Origin: Scleromatobacter sp045810265 | GTDB lineage: Bacteria > Pseudomonadota > Gammaproteobacteria > Burkholderiales > Burkholderiaceae_C | Length of the DNA stretch: 7,258 nt | Reading direction: 5' to 3' | Assembly (NCBI GenBank): GCA_045810265.1 | Contig: JBJMWF010000105.1 | Coordinates: forward strand, 1 to 7,258 | In this document: piece by piece, positions 1 to 5,571 of the stretch | Layout of the letters: every line of letters begins with the position of its first letter | How positions within the stretch are numbered: position 1 is the first letter of the stretch | Program-made: the position numbers and the translations under genes | Notes under the pieces: model-generated | What the model saw: only the letters and a program-made list of their open reading frames with translations | What the model was told of the DNA's origin: nothing | Databases searched by the model: none

Positions 1-592
1 CTTCGGCCTCTTCCAGGTAGTGCGTGGTCAGCAGCACGGTGTGGCCCTCGCGGTTCAGGCGCGCGATGAATTGCCACAGCGTCTGGCGCAGTTCGACGTC
101 GACGCCGGCGGTGGGCTCGTCCAGCACGATCACCGGCGGGCGATGCACCAGCGCCTGGGCCACCAGCACCCGGCGCTTCATGCCGCCGGAGAGCTGGCGC
201 ATGTTGGCGTTGGCCTTGTCGGCCAGGCCCAGGCTGGCGAGCAGCTCGTCGATCCAGGCGTCGTTGTTGCGCACGCCGAAATAGCCGCTCTGGATGCGCA
301 GCGTCTCGCGCACCGAGAAGAACGGATCGAACACCAGCTCCTGCGGCACGATGCCCAGCGACCTGCGGGCGGCGGCGTAGTCGTCGACGACGTCGTGGCC
401 CATCACGGTGACCTTGCCGCGCGTGGCGCGCGCCAAGCCGGCGAGGATGCTGATCAGCGAAGTCTTGCCCGCGCCGTTGGGCCCGAGCAATCCGAAGAAT
501 TCGCCGGGCTGGACATCGAAGGAGACGCCACCGAGCGCGCGTACCCCGCTGCCGTAGGTCTTCTCGACTTGCTGGAATGAAATGGCGGACAT
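1..592 (-). CDS. ABC transporter ATP-binding protein (partial, C-terminus off the left edge)
   Basis: This is the nucleotide-binding subunit of an ABC transporter, which hydrolyses ATP on the cytoplasmic face of the inner membrane to drive a separate permease. About 197 codons are visible, from an ATG at 592 reading leftward out of the window. All core motifs are present: Walker A GPNGAGKT (residues 37-44), Q-loop Gln84, signature LSGGM (134-138), Walker B VIVLDEP (154-160), D-loop TAGVD (161-165) and H-loop His191 in LLTTHYLEEAE. The layout, especially the FFGLLGPNGAGKT and LSGGMKRR wording and the early TTHYLEEAE, resembles the NodI/CcmA/DrrA-type exporters that pair with an ABC-2 permease. 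The permease gene is expected just beyond position 1 but is not seen. The substrate cannot be told. No convincing Shine-Dalgarno precedes the ATG. An overlapping ATG at 603 is in another frame and is not the start. Confidence 0.95.
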   Translation of the reverse strand, partial: MSAISFQQVEKTYGSGVRALGGVSFDVQPGEFFGLLGPNGAGKTSLISILAGLARATRGKVTVMGHDVVDDYAAARRSLGIVPQELVFDPFFSVRETLRIQSGYFGVRNNDAWIDELLASLGLADKANANMRQLSGGMKRRVLVAQALVHRPPVIVLDEPTAGVDVELRQTLWQFIARLNREGHTVLLTTHYLEEAE

Positions 593-601
593 GGCGCGGG
601 C

Positions 602-607
602 ATTGTA
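602..607 (-). promoter_or_regulatory. Possible -10 box for the ABC ATPase gene
   Basis: Read on the minus strand this is TACAAT, matching the sigma-70 -10 consensus at five of six positions. No good -35 hexamer lies 16-18 bp upstream. If used, transcription would begin about three bases before the ATG at 592, giving an almost leaderless message. This would fit the absence of a visible ribosome binding site, but the match could be chance. Confidence 0.25.
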
Positions 608-640
608 GGAACTTGTCGAGAAGTGCCTCTAGAACACGGG

Positions 641-667
641 GATGCCAATCTGTGCATCGGCGCGCCG
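641..667. promoter_or_regulatory. Candidate operator dyads in the ABC/TetR divergent gap
   Basis: Two dyads lie side by side in the 114-bp gap. One is GATGC (641-645) and GCATC (654-658) separated by 8 bases. The other is the perfect 10-bp palindrome CGGCGCGCCG (658-667). They fall over and between the candidate -35 and -10 of the TetR gene, where an autorepressing TetR protein would often bind. The second palindrome is all G and C, so in this DNA it is weak evidence. Confidence 0.3.
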
Positions 668-679
668 GGGTGCTAGATT
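651..679 (+). promoter_or_regulatory. Candidate extended -10 promoter for the TetR gene
   Basis: TGC followed by TAGATT (674-679) forms an extended -10 element with four of six matches to TATAAT. TGTGCA (651-656) lies 17 bp upstream as a poor -35 with three of six matches. Transcription would start near 686, about 20 bases before the ATG at 707. This region is distinctly more AT-rich than the surrounding DNA. Confidence 0.35.
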
Positions 680-706
680 TCGCCAACTGAAAACTACAAC
701 GAGCTC

Positions 707-1360
707 ATGGAAGCCAAAAAGCCGCGCCGCACCGCCGAACGCATCCTCGAAGTCACGCTGGACCTGTTCAACCGCTTCGGCGAGCCGAATGTGTCGACGA
801 CGCTCATCTCGGCCGAACTTCACATCAGCCCGGGCAACCTGTACTACCACTACCCGGCCAAGGACGAACTGATCAACGCGCTGTTCGACCGCTACGAGAA
901 GGCGCTCAACGAACTGCTGCAGGCCGCCGACAACGTGGCCAACGTGGAGGACGCCTGGCTGTTCTTCCACATGATGTTCGAGCTGGTCTGGCAATACCGC
1001 TTCCTGTATCGCGACCTCAACGACCTGCTGTCGAAGAACCGCCGCCTGGAGATGCACTTCCAGTTCGTGCTGAAGAACAAGTCGCGCGCGGTCGAGGCCG
1101 TCCTGGACGGCCTGAACCGCAGCAGCGAGACGCGTCTGGATCGGCGCGACCTGCCCTCGGTGGCCACCTCGATGGTCGTCGTTCTCACCTACTGGCTCAG
1201 CTACGAATACGTGCGCGAGCCGCGCAAGGCGCTCGAGCCCGAACAGGCCGGCGCGACACTCGCACGCGGCGCGTGGCACGTGCTGAGCCTGCTCACGCCC
1301 TACCTGGAGCCCGCGGCACGCGAGCACCTGCAGCGGCTGGCGGCCGCGTACAAGTCCTGA
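707..1360 (+). CDS. TetR/AcrR-family transcriptional regulator
   Basis: This is a 217-residue DNA-binding regulator, a normal length for the TetR family, whose members are usually dimeric repressors released by a small ligand. The N-terminal helix-turn-helix spans roughly residues 9-55, with the recognition-helix segment ISPGNLYYHYPAKDEL typical of the family. The C-terminal ligand and dimer domain (about 75-210) is rich in aromatic residues (WLFFHMMFELVWQYRFLYRDL). It resembles the subgroup Pfam calls 'bacterial transcriptional repressor' (PF13972), which is my recollection of the family and not a search result. The gene is divergent from the ABC ATPase gene and lies 39 bp before the TPR gene, so autoregulation and control of either neighbour are the simplest hypotheses. 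Control of the WS/DGAT or ACBP genes is possible but unproven. The ligand is unknown. Confidence 0.93.
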   Translation: MEAKKPRRTAERILEVTLDLFNRFGEPNVSTTLISAELHISPGNLYYHYPAKDELINALFDRYEKALNELLQAADNVANVEDAWLFFHMMFELVWQYRFLYRDLNDLLSKNRRLEMHFQFVLKNKSRAVEAVLDGLNRSSETRLDRRDLPSVATSMVVVLTYWLSYEYVREPRKALEPEQAGATLARGAWHVLSLLTPYLEPAAREHLQRLAAAYKS

Positions 1361-1386
1361 GAAGATCTGTCCCGCAATCAAACATC

Positions 1387-1392
1387 GAGAGA
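1387..1392 (+). promoter_or_regulatory. Ribosome binding site of the TPR gene
   Basis: The purine run GAGAGA sits seven bases before the ATG at 1400 and supports that start. No promoter or terminator is visible in the 39 bases after the TetR stop, which favours co-transcription. Confidence 0.55.
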
Positions 1393-1399
1393 CAACGCC

Positions 1400-2176
1400 A
1401 TGGCCAAATGGACCGCCTTTCCGTACGACGCCGCCGACTACACCTACGACGCCGCTGCGCTGAAGAAGCACTGGGCGCGCCTGCACAAGGGCGACGCCGA
1501 GGCGTTCCCCAAGGACGAGGCCGTGCTGGCGGCCTGGGCGCTGTTCCACGCCGGCCAGTTCCAGAAGGCGCACGACGCCGGCCTGAAGCTGGGGGACGCC
1601 GGCCTGGTGGTCGCGAACAAGGCGCAATCGATCTACGCCAACTATCTCGAAACCAGCGAGAAGACCAAGCTGGCGATGTTCATGGAAGTGGCCGAACGCG
1701 CCGAGGCGCAGACCAAGGCCAATCCCAAGCTCGCCAACGCGCACTACTGGATGGCCTACGCGCTCGGGCGCTACAGCCAGGGCATCAGCGTCGCCAAGGC
1801 CTTGACGCAAGGCCTGGGCAGCAAGGTCAAGAACGCGCTCGAGACCACGATCGCGCTCGCGCCCAAGCATGCCGACGCCCACATCGCGCTCGGCGCCTTC
1901 CACGCCGAGGTGATCGACAAGGTCGGCAAGCTGCTGGGCAAGACGCAGGGCGCCGATACCGCCACCGGCCTGAAGATGTTCAAGGAAGCCCTCGCCCTCA
2001 ACCCCGACTCGGCGATCGCGCGCGTCGAATACGCCAACGGCCTGGTGATGCTCGAAGGCGACAAGCGCATGAAGGAAGCCGAGAAGCTCTACGCCGAGGC
2101 CGCCGAGTGCCAGCCGATGGATGCGATGGAGCGGCTGGACGTGGAGATGGCCAAGGCGGAGCTCGAAGACGAGTGA
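1400..2176 (+). CDS. TPR-like helical repeat protein of unknown function
   Basis: This 258-residue protein has no signal peptide or membrane segment (it starts MAKWTAFPYD), so it is probably cytoplasmic. Paired-helix repeats with tetratricopeptide character can be seen at about residues 45-75 (AWALFHAGQFQKAHDAG), 90-125 (NPKLANAHYWMAYALGRY), 144-172 (ALETTIALAPKHADAHIALGAFH) and 188-235 (FKEALALNPDSAIARVEYANGL). The recurring 'ALAL-NP-A-A' wording is the TPR hallmark. Such repeats bind other proteins, and no catalytic motif is visible. The overall pattern vaguely recalls the TatT/RMDN group of TPR proteins, but I cannot confirm this. It probably shares a transcript with the TetR gene. Its stop lies 21 bp from the stop of the convergent WS/DGAT gene, with no obvious terminator between them. 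Confidence 0.85.
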   Translation: MAKWTAFPYDAADYTYDAAALKKHWARLHKGDAEAFPKDEAVLAAWALFHAGQFQKAHDAGLKLGDAGLVVANKAQSIYANYLETSEKTKLAMFMEVAERAEAQTKANPKLANAHYWMAYALGRYSQGISVAKALTQGLGSKVKNALETTIALAPKHADAHIALGAFHAEVIDKVGKLLGKTQGADTATGLKMFKEALALNPDSAIARVEYANGLVMLEGDKRMKEAEKLYAEAAECQPMDAMERLDVEMAKAELEDE

Positions 2177-2197
2177 GGCGCCCGCACATTCACGGAT

Positions 2198-3625
2198 TCA
2201 TCGCTCCCACGGCAGCATTATCGCCAGCCACAGCAGCTTGTCGAACTCCGGACGGAAGCGCTTGACGATCTCGTCCGGATCGGGGCACATGCGCGCGTCG
2301 GTGATGAGGCCGAACTGCACGCCGCCGCCATAGCTCAGGATGCTCACGCCCATGCCGATATCGCCTGAAGCCGGCACCCAGAACATCACCTGCTTCAAGG
2401 TGCGGCCGCAGATCTTCAGCGGCTCGGCCGGGCCGGGCACGTTGGTCATCACCGCCGTGGCCTTCTTGGCAAACAGGTTCAGCAATGCGTGCTGCACCGG
2501 CTTGATCAGCACGCCTGCCACCGACAGCAGCGCGAACGCGAGCAGCGGCTGGTAGCCGCCCTTGAGCTCGTTCATGCGCACGCGCACGGCGGCCAGGCGG
2601 TCGATCGGGTTGGCGATGCCGATCGGCAGCACCAGCGGCACCAGGCCGAAGCGGTTGCCCAATTGCCAGGCCTTGTCGAGCGGACGCAGGTTGACCGGCA
2701 CCATGGCGCGGATCTCCTTGCCGGCCGGATCCTCGCCCTTGTCGCGCAGGTAGCTGCCGATGGCGCCGGCCACGCTGGCCAGCAGCACGTCGTTGATCGA
2801 GCCGCCGAGGGCCTGTCCGACCGCCTTGACCTCGGTCAGCGGCAGCGGCTCGCCCCACGCCACGCGCTTGCCCGGCGTCGCCTTGCCCTTCAGGCTGGTG
2901 GGCGAGTCGTCGGGCATCAGCGCCATCGCCGCGACGTCGGACACCACCTGGGCGCCGATGCGCGCCATCTCCATGCTGCCGGCCAGCGGCGCGCCCGGGT
3001 CGGCCATCATCTGGACGCCCTTGCCCAGCCCCGCGCCGTAGACGCCGATCGCCTTGACCGCCAGATCGGCCGCGGGCTTGAGCAGGTAGTCGGCGATCCA
3101 GTCGTGCTCGCCGTCCTCCTGGGCCTGGCGCTGCTTGCGCCGCGGCGGCGACTTGCCGCCGTCGGTGATCGACAGCATCACCGAGATCAGCGCGATGCCG
3201 TCGGCGATGCAATGGTGGATGCGCGCGACGAGCGCGGTCCGCCCGCTCTCGAAGTCCTCGAACAGATGGAACTGCCACAGCGGCCGGCTCGGGTTCAGTG
3301 GCTGCGTGGTGAGGTCGCCGACGTGGCTCTTGAGCGCCTCGAGCGGCGATTGCCCCGGCGCCAGCTCGAGCTTCTCGGGCACCACGTGGGCGGCGATGTC
3401 GAAGTGGTCGTCATCGACCCACTGGGCACCCAGCGTGTCCTCGACCACCTTCTGCCGGAAGCGGTGGTACTGCAGCAGGCCCGTCTGCACGCGTTCGCGC
3501 AGGTCGGCCAGGGACAGCTGCGGCTCGATCAGCCAGATCCCGACGATCATCATCAGGTTGGCTTCGGTGTCCATGCGCAGCCAAGCCGTGTCGACCCGTG
3601 ACATGCGTTCCACGTTTTCGCTCAA
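2198..3625 (-). CDS. Wax ester synthase / acyl-CoA:diacylglycerol acyltransferase (WS/DGAT)
   Basis: This enzyme transfers the acyl group of acyl-CoA to diacylglycerol or a fatty alcohol, making storage triacylglycerol or wax esters at the inner face of the membrane. The 475-residue length is normal for the family. Motifs appear in the expected order: PLWQFHL (115-121), the catalytic HHxxxDG as HHCIADG (137-143), the structural GGSINDV with the conserved Asn-Asp pair (274-280), VPVNLRP (309-315) and TNVPGP (394-399). His138 is the expected general base. The start is taken as TTG at 3625 because a strong GAGGGAG ribosome site lies five bases upstream. The in-frame ATG at 3604 would shorten the protein by seven residues, has a weaker site, and would cut into the N-terminal 'MSRVDTAWLRMDT' lead of the family only slightly. 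The gene is divergent from the acyl-CoA-binding protein gene, which suggests they work on the same acyl-CoA pool. Whether wax esters or triacylglycerol are the main product cannot be told. Confidence 0.95.
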   Translation of the reverse strand: MSENVERMSRVDTAWLRMDTEANLMMIVGIWLIEPQLSLADLRERVQTGLLQYHRFRQKVVEDTLGAQWVDDDHFDIAAHVVPEKLELAPGQSPLEALKSHVGDLTTQPLNPSRPLWQFHLFEDFESGRTALVARIHHCIADGIALISVMLSITDGGKSPPRRKQRQAQEDGEHDWIADYLLKPAADLAVKAIGVYGAGLGKGVQMMADPGAPLAGSMEMARIGAQVVSDVAAMALMPDDSPTSLKGKATPGKRVAWGEPLPLTEVKAVGQALGGSINDVLLASVAGAIGSYLRDKGEDPAGKEIRAMVPVNLRPLDKAWQLGNRFGLVPLVLPIGIANPIDRLAAVRVRMNELKGGYQPLLAFALLSVAGVLIKPVQHALLNLFAKKATAVMTNVPGPAEPLKICGRTLKQVMFWVPASGDIGMGVSILSYGGGVQFGLITDARMCPDPDEIVKRFRPEFDKLLWLAIMLPWER

Positions 3626-3630
3626 GAAAT

Positions 3631-3637
3631 CTCCCTC
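3631..3637 (-). promoter_or_regulatory. Strong ribosome binding site that decides the TTG start of WS/DGAT
   Basis: On the minus strand GAGGGAG is followed by ATTTC and then TTG, a good Shine-Dalgarno at a normal five-base distance. This favours TTG at 3625 over the ATG at 3604 as the start. Confidence 0.65.
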
Positions 3638-3648
3638 GTTTCGAAACT

Positions 3649-3669
3649 AGAGTGTTGTCTCGGCACTCT
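3649..3669. promoter_or_regulatory. Inverted repeat in the WS/DGAT-ACBP control region (candidate shared operator)
   Basis: AGAGTG (3649-3654) and CACTCT (3664-3669) are perfect 6-bp inverted arms separated by nine bases. The repeat lies in the 121-bp gap between two divergent genes, abutting the candidate -35 of the ACBP gene and within the presumed leader of WS/DGAT. It is therefore well placed to let one dimeric regulator act on both genes. It would be less stable as RNA on the WS/DGAT side because the inner positions do not pair, so a DNA-binding site is the better reading. Confidence 0.45.
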
Positions 3670-3670
3670 C

Positions 3671-3700
3671 TTGATCCGGCCTGCGAGATTGGTGTTTAAC
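3671..3700 (+). promoter_or_regulatory. Candidate promoter of the acyl-CoA-binding protein gene
   Basis: TTGATC (3671-3676) as -35 and TTTAAC (3695-3700) as -10 each match the sigma-70 consensus at four of six positions and are 18 bp apart. Transcription would begin near 3707, giving a leader of about 40 bases. TGTT and AACA flank the central T at 3697, a small dyad on the -10 itself. Confidence 0.4.
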
Positions 3701-3746
3701 ATCCGCCCCGTCAAGCCTGACTTTCACCCAAAGCGGAATCACAGCC

Positions 3747-4001
3747 ATGAGCACTCTGAACGAGCAATTCGAACAAGCGGTCGCCGACAGCAAGAACCTG
3801 CCGGAGCGCCCCGACAACGCGACCCTGCTGAAGCTGTATGCGCTGTACAAGCAAGGCAGCGCGGGCGACGTCGACGGCAAGCGTCCGGGCTTCACCGACA
3901 TGGTCGGTCGTGCGAAGTGGGACGCCTGGAACGAGCTCAAGGGCCAGTCGCAGGACGAGGCGAAGCAGGCCTACATCGACCTGATCGAAGACCTGAAGTA
4001 A
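3747..4001 (+). CDS. Acyl-CoA-binding protein (ACBP family)
   Basis: This is a soluble 84-residue carrier that binds long-chain acyl-CoA, protects it from hydrolysis and hands it to acyltransferases. The length is that of a bare single-domain ACBP. The hallmark residues are present: LYALYKQGSAGD (30-41), GFTDMVGRAKWDAWNELKG (48-66) and EAKQAYIDLIEDL (71-83). By comparison with bovine ACBP, the ligand-contacting Tyr28, Lys32, Lys54 and Tyr73 correspond to Tyr31, Lys35, Lys58 and Tyr76 here, all conserved. The ATG at 3747 is the natural start, although the upstream purines (GCGGAA) make only a weak ribosome site. Bacterial ACBPs occur in only some lineages. Here the gene is divergent from WS/DGAT, an acyl-CoA consumer, which fits a supply role. 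A hairpin follows the stop. Confidence 0.96.
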   Translation: MSTLNEQFEQAVADSKNLPERPDNATLLKLYALYKQGSAGDVDGKRPGFTDMVGRAKWDAWNELKGQSQDEAKQAYIDLIEDLK

Positions 4002-4006
4002 GCACG

Positions 4007-4026
4007 TCCTGCGCGAAGTCGCAGGA
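4007..4026. terminator. Hairpin between convergent ACBP and PHA-system genes (probable terminator)
   Basis: TCCTGCG (4007-4013) and CGCAGGA (4020-4026) form a perfect 7-bp stem with a six-base loop, extendable by a G-T pair. It fills the 25-bp space between the ACBP stop and the stop of the convergent gene. The plus strand continues into a pyrimidine-rich CTTCTTCTTC stretch; no clean T-run follows on the minus strand. It could stop transcription from both sides, more convincingly for ACBP. Confidence 0.5.
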
Positions 4027-4362
4027 TCACTTCTTCTTCGCCGGCTTCGCACTCTTGGCCGCCTTGGCCGATTCCTTGGCCAGGGCCTCGTCCAGCTGCT
4101 TGCCGACCTCGGCCTCGATGGTGCCGACGAAGGGCTTGAACAGGAAGCCCAGCTTGGCCTCCAGCTCGAAAAAGGTGGCTGCGACGATCATGCGGCCGTC
4201 GACCCCGGCGCGCTTGAACTCCAGCACGTCCTCGTCGTCGCCCTCGATGATCGTGCACTCCATCTCGAGCTTCTCCTCGACCTCCTCGGCCCACTTGAGC
4301 GCGACCTTGCGCGCGCGGGCCAGGCCCAGGGTGTGATCTCGGTGCAGGTTCAGGTCGGCCAT
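4027..4362 (-). CDS. Polyhydroxyalkanoic acid system family protein with lysine-rich tail
   Basis: This 111-residue protein matches my knowledge of the PHA-granule-region family (TIGR02610/PF09650). It has the MADLNLHRDHTLGLARARK opening, a WAEEVEEKLEMECTI segment (24-38), and FELEAKLGFLFKPFVGTIEAEV (65-86). Members are small proteins found by PHA synthesis genes and thought to associate with or influence storage granules; their biochemical role is not settled. After residue 94 comes an Ala/Lys tail with seven lysines and one proline, resembling the histone-H1-like tails of PhaF-type granule proteins; binding to DNA is an inference only. The ATG at 4362 is supported by an AGGAGA site nine bases upstream (4371-4376). 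It is the last gene of a minus-strand operon, 32 bp after the aminopeptidase. No phaC or phaZ is in view. Confidence 0.88.
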   Translation of the reverse strand: MADLNLHRDHTLGLARARKVALKWAEEVEEKLEMECTIIEGDDEDVLEFKRAGVDGRMIVAATFFELEAKLGFLFKPFVGTIEAEVGKQLDEALAKESAKAAKSAKPAKKK

Positions 4363-4370
4363 CCGGCTTG

Positions 4371-4376
4371 TCTCCT
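4371..4376 (-). promoter_or_regulatory. Ribosome binding site of the PHA-system gene
   Basis: On the minus strand AGGAGA lies nine bases before the ATG at 4362 and is the best Shine-Dalgarno in the operon. It would allow this small protein to be translated independently and more strongly than the genes upstream. Confidence 0.65.
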
Positions 4377-4394
4377 CTCGGTTGCTCGGGATTC

Positions 4395-5570
4395 TCAGCC
4401 AGAAACGGCGCCGCCCGACGCCGGTGTTGCGGGCGTCACCACAGGCGGCTGCTGCGGCGCCACACGATACGGCGCCATCGCCGCGTCGCGCTCCGGCCTG
4501 GACAGGCCGGCCATGCGCCGCACTTGCGCGTAGAAGCGATCGAAGTCGCTGCCCTCGGCCACGAACAGGCGCTCGAAGGCGCCGACCTCGTCGTCGTACG
4601 CGCCCTGCGTGCCCATCGTCGCGTTGTTGGCCTTGTCAAACCAGTGGTCGTAGCCGGCGTAGCCGTTCCACTTGCCCTGCTTGAGCGCCTCGTAGTCCGC
4701 GCGCATGCCGGCGTACAGCTGCGCCTTGCGCACGCGCTTGTCGGCGTCGGGCAGGCCGCTGCGATACATCGCGTCCAGCTTGGCGCGCCAGGCACGCACC
4801 AGGACATGGAAGTCGTCCCGACGCGATTCGGTCAGCGCCTGCCTGGCGCGCACGTCGGGCGTCGCGTTCTGTTCCAGCCAGCGCTGGCTGCCGATGTGTT
4901 CCACGGCAGTGGCAAACGACTCGTTGAAGGTCGTGTCGCCCGGCGCATAGGCCACCTGGTGTGCCAGCTCGTGGAAGATCAGGCGCGCCAGCTCGCCCTC
5001 GGGCCATTGCACGAAGGTGTTGAGCAGCGGGTCGCCGCCGATCCAGTTCATCCAGCCCAGCGTCGAGTAGGCGGGCACCTCGTAGACGTCGACCTCCAGG
5101 CCTTCGGCCTTGAGCGGCTCGGCCGCGGCGTTGGCGCTGGCGAGGTCGTAGTAGCCGCGATAGCCGACGCAGCCCACGACCGGAAAGCACCAGGTGACCA
5201 GCCGCAGCGACAGTTCTGGCGCCGCGACCACGTTCCACACCGCGGCCGGCCGCTTGAGGTCGGCGTACGAGCGGTAGCTGCCGTTGTCGGGCTCGTGCAG
5301 TTCGGTCACCGCGAACTGGCGCATGCGCTGTGTCAGCTCCAGGCGCGCGCGCAGCGCCTGGGGGGTGGACGGATCGGCGATCGCGTCCTTGACCGGCCGC
5401 GCCGCCGCCAGCAGCCGGATGTGGCCGGAGGCCGATTGGCTCAGGTAGTCGATCGACGAGCAGCCCGAGGTGGCGCACAGCGTGCCCAACGCGGCCAGCA
5501 CCACCCCGCCCAGACCCAGGGCGCTTCCCAGGCCCCAGCGTGCCGCGCGCCGCTTCGGCCACCAGGCCAT
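4395..5570 (-). CDS. Predicted zinc aminopeptidase, putative lipoprotein (COG4324-like)
   Basis: This 391-residue protein resembles the 'putative aminopeptidase' family (PF10023/COG4324). The zinc-binding motif HELAH is at residues 200-204 in LIFHELAHQVAY. A conserved FNESFATAVEH follows, in which Glu217, 13 residues after the second histidine, is the likely third metal ligand (gluzincin arrangement). The family-typical TWCFPVVGCVGYRGYYD is at 126-142. The N-terminus has Lys/Arg residues, a hydrophobic stretch (13-31) and Cys37 in ATSGC, which suggests export and lipid attachment, though Thr at position -3 is not the classical Leu. The C-terminal 20 or so residues are Pro/Ala-rich and probably disordered. 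The ATG at 5570 lies one base past the stop of the molybdoenzyme gene (TGACATG), so translation is probably coupled. The substrate is unknown, and aminopeptidase activity is only predicted. Confidence 0.9.
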   Translation of the reverse strand: MAWWPKRRAARWGLGSALGLGGVVLAALGTLCATSGCSSIDYLSQSASGHIRLLAAARPVKDAIADPSTPQALRARLELTQRMRQFAVTELHEPDNGSYRSYADLKRPAAVWNVVAAPELSLRLVTWCFPVVGCVGYRGYYDLASANAAAEPLKAEGLEVDVYEVPAYSTLGWMNWIGGDPLLNTFVQWPEGELARLIFHELAHQVAYAPGDTTFNESFATAVEHIGSQRWLEQNATPDVRARQALTESRRDDFHVLVRAWRAKLDAMYRSGLPDADKRVRKAQLYAGMRADYEALKQGKWNGYAGYDHWFDKANNATMGTQGAYDDEVGAFERLFVAEGSDFDRFYAQVRRMAGLSRPERDAAMAPYRVAPQQPPVVTPATPASGGAVSG

Positions 5571-5571
5571 G

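Noticed and set aside
20..580. A 186-codon plus-strand open frame opposite the ABC ATPase
   Set aside because: The minus strand shows all the ABC motifs in order; this frame is its mirror.
454..657. Alternative minus-strand start for the ABC gene through the ATG at 603
   Set aside because: That ATG is 11 bases from the ATG at 592 and so out of frame. Its product shares no ABC motif.
629..1903. A 424-codon minus-strand open frame across the TetR and TPR genes
   Set aside because: It spans two well-supported genes on the other strand and has a low-complexity Val/Gly/Leu/Gln composition typical of a mirror frame.
1273..2265. A 330-codon plus-strand frame overlapping the end of TetR and all of the TPR gene
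   Set aside because: It is the shifted frame of the TPR gene, dominated by Arg, Gly and Ala, and does not match any family I recognise.
2489..3601. A 370-codon plus-strand open frame opposite WS/DGAT
   Set aside because: It is rich in Arg, His and Gln with no domain, while the minus strand carries HHCIADG and the other WS/DGAT motifs throughout.
621..3669. AGTGCC/GGCACT and CTAGAG words occurring both upstream of TetR and in the WS/DGAT-ACBP gap
   Set aside because: The spacing and order differ between the two sites and the words are short, so chance explains them.
3709..3714. TTGACG on the minus strand as a -35 box for WS/DGAT
   Set aside because: The hexamer is good, but the sequences 16-18 bp downstream (around CAATCT) match the -10 consensus poorly, so no complete promoter could be supported.
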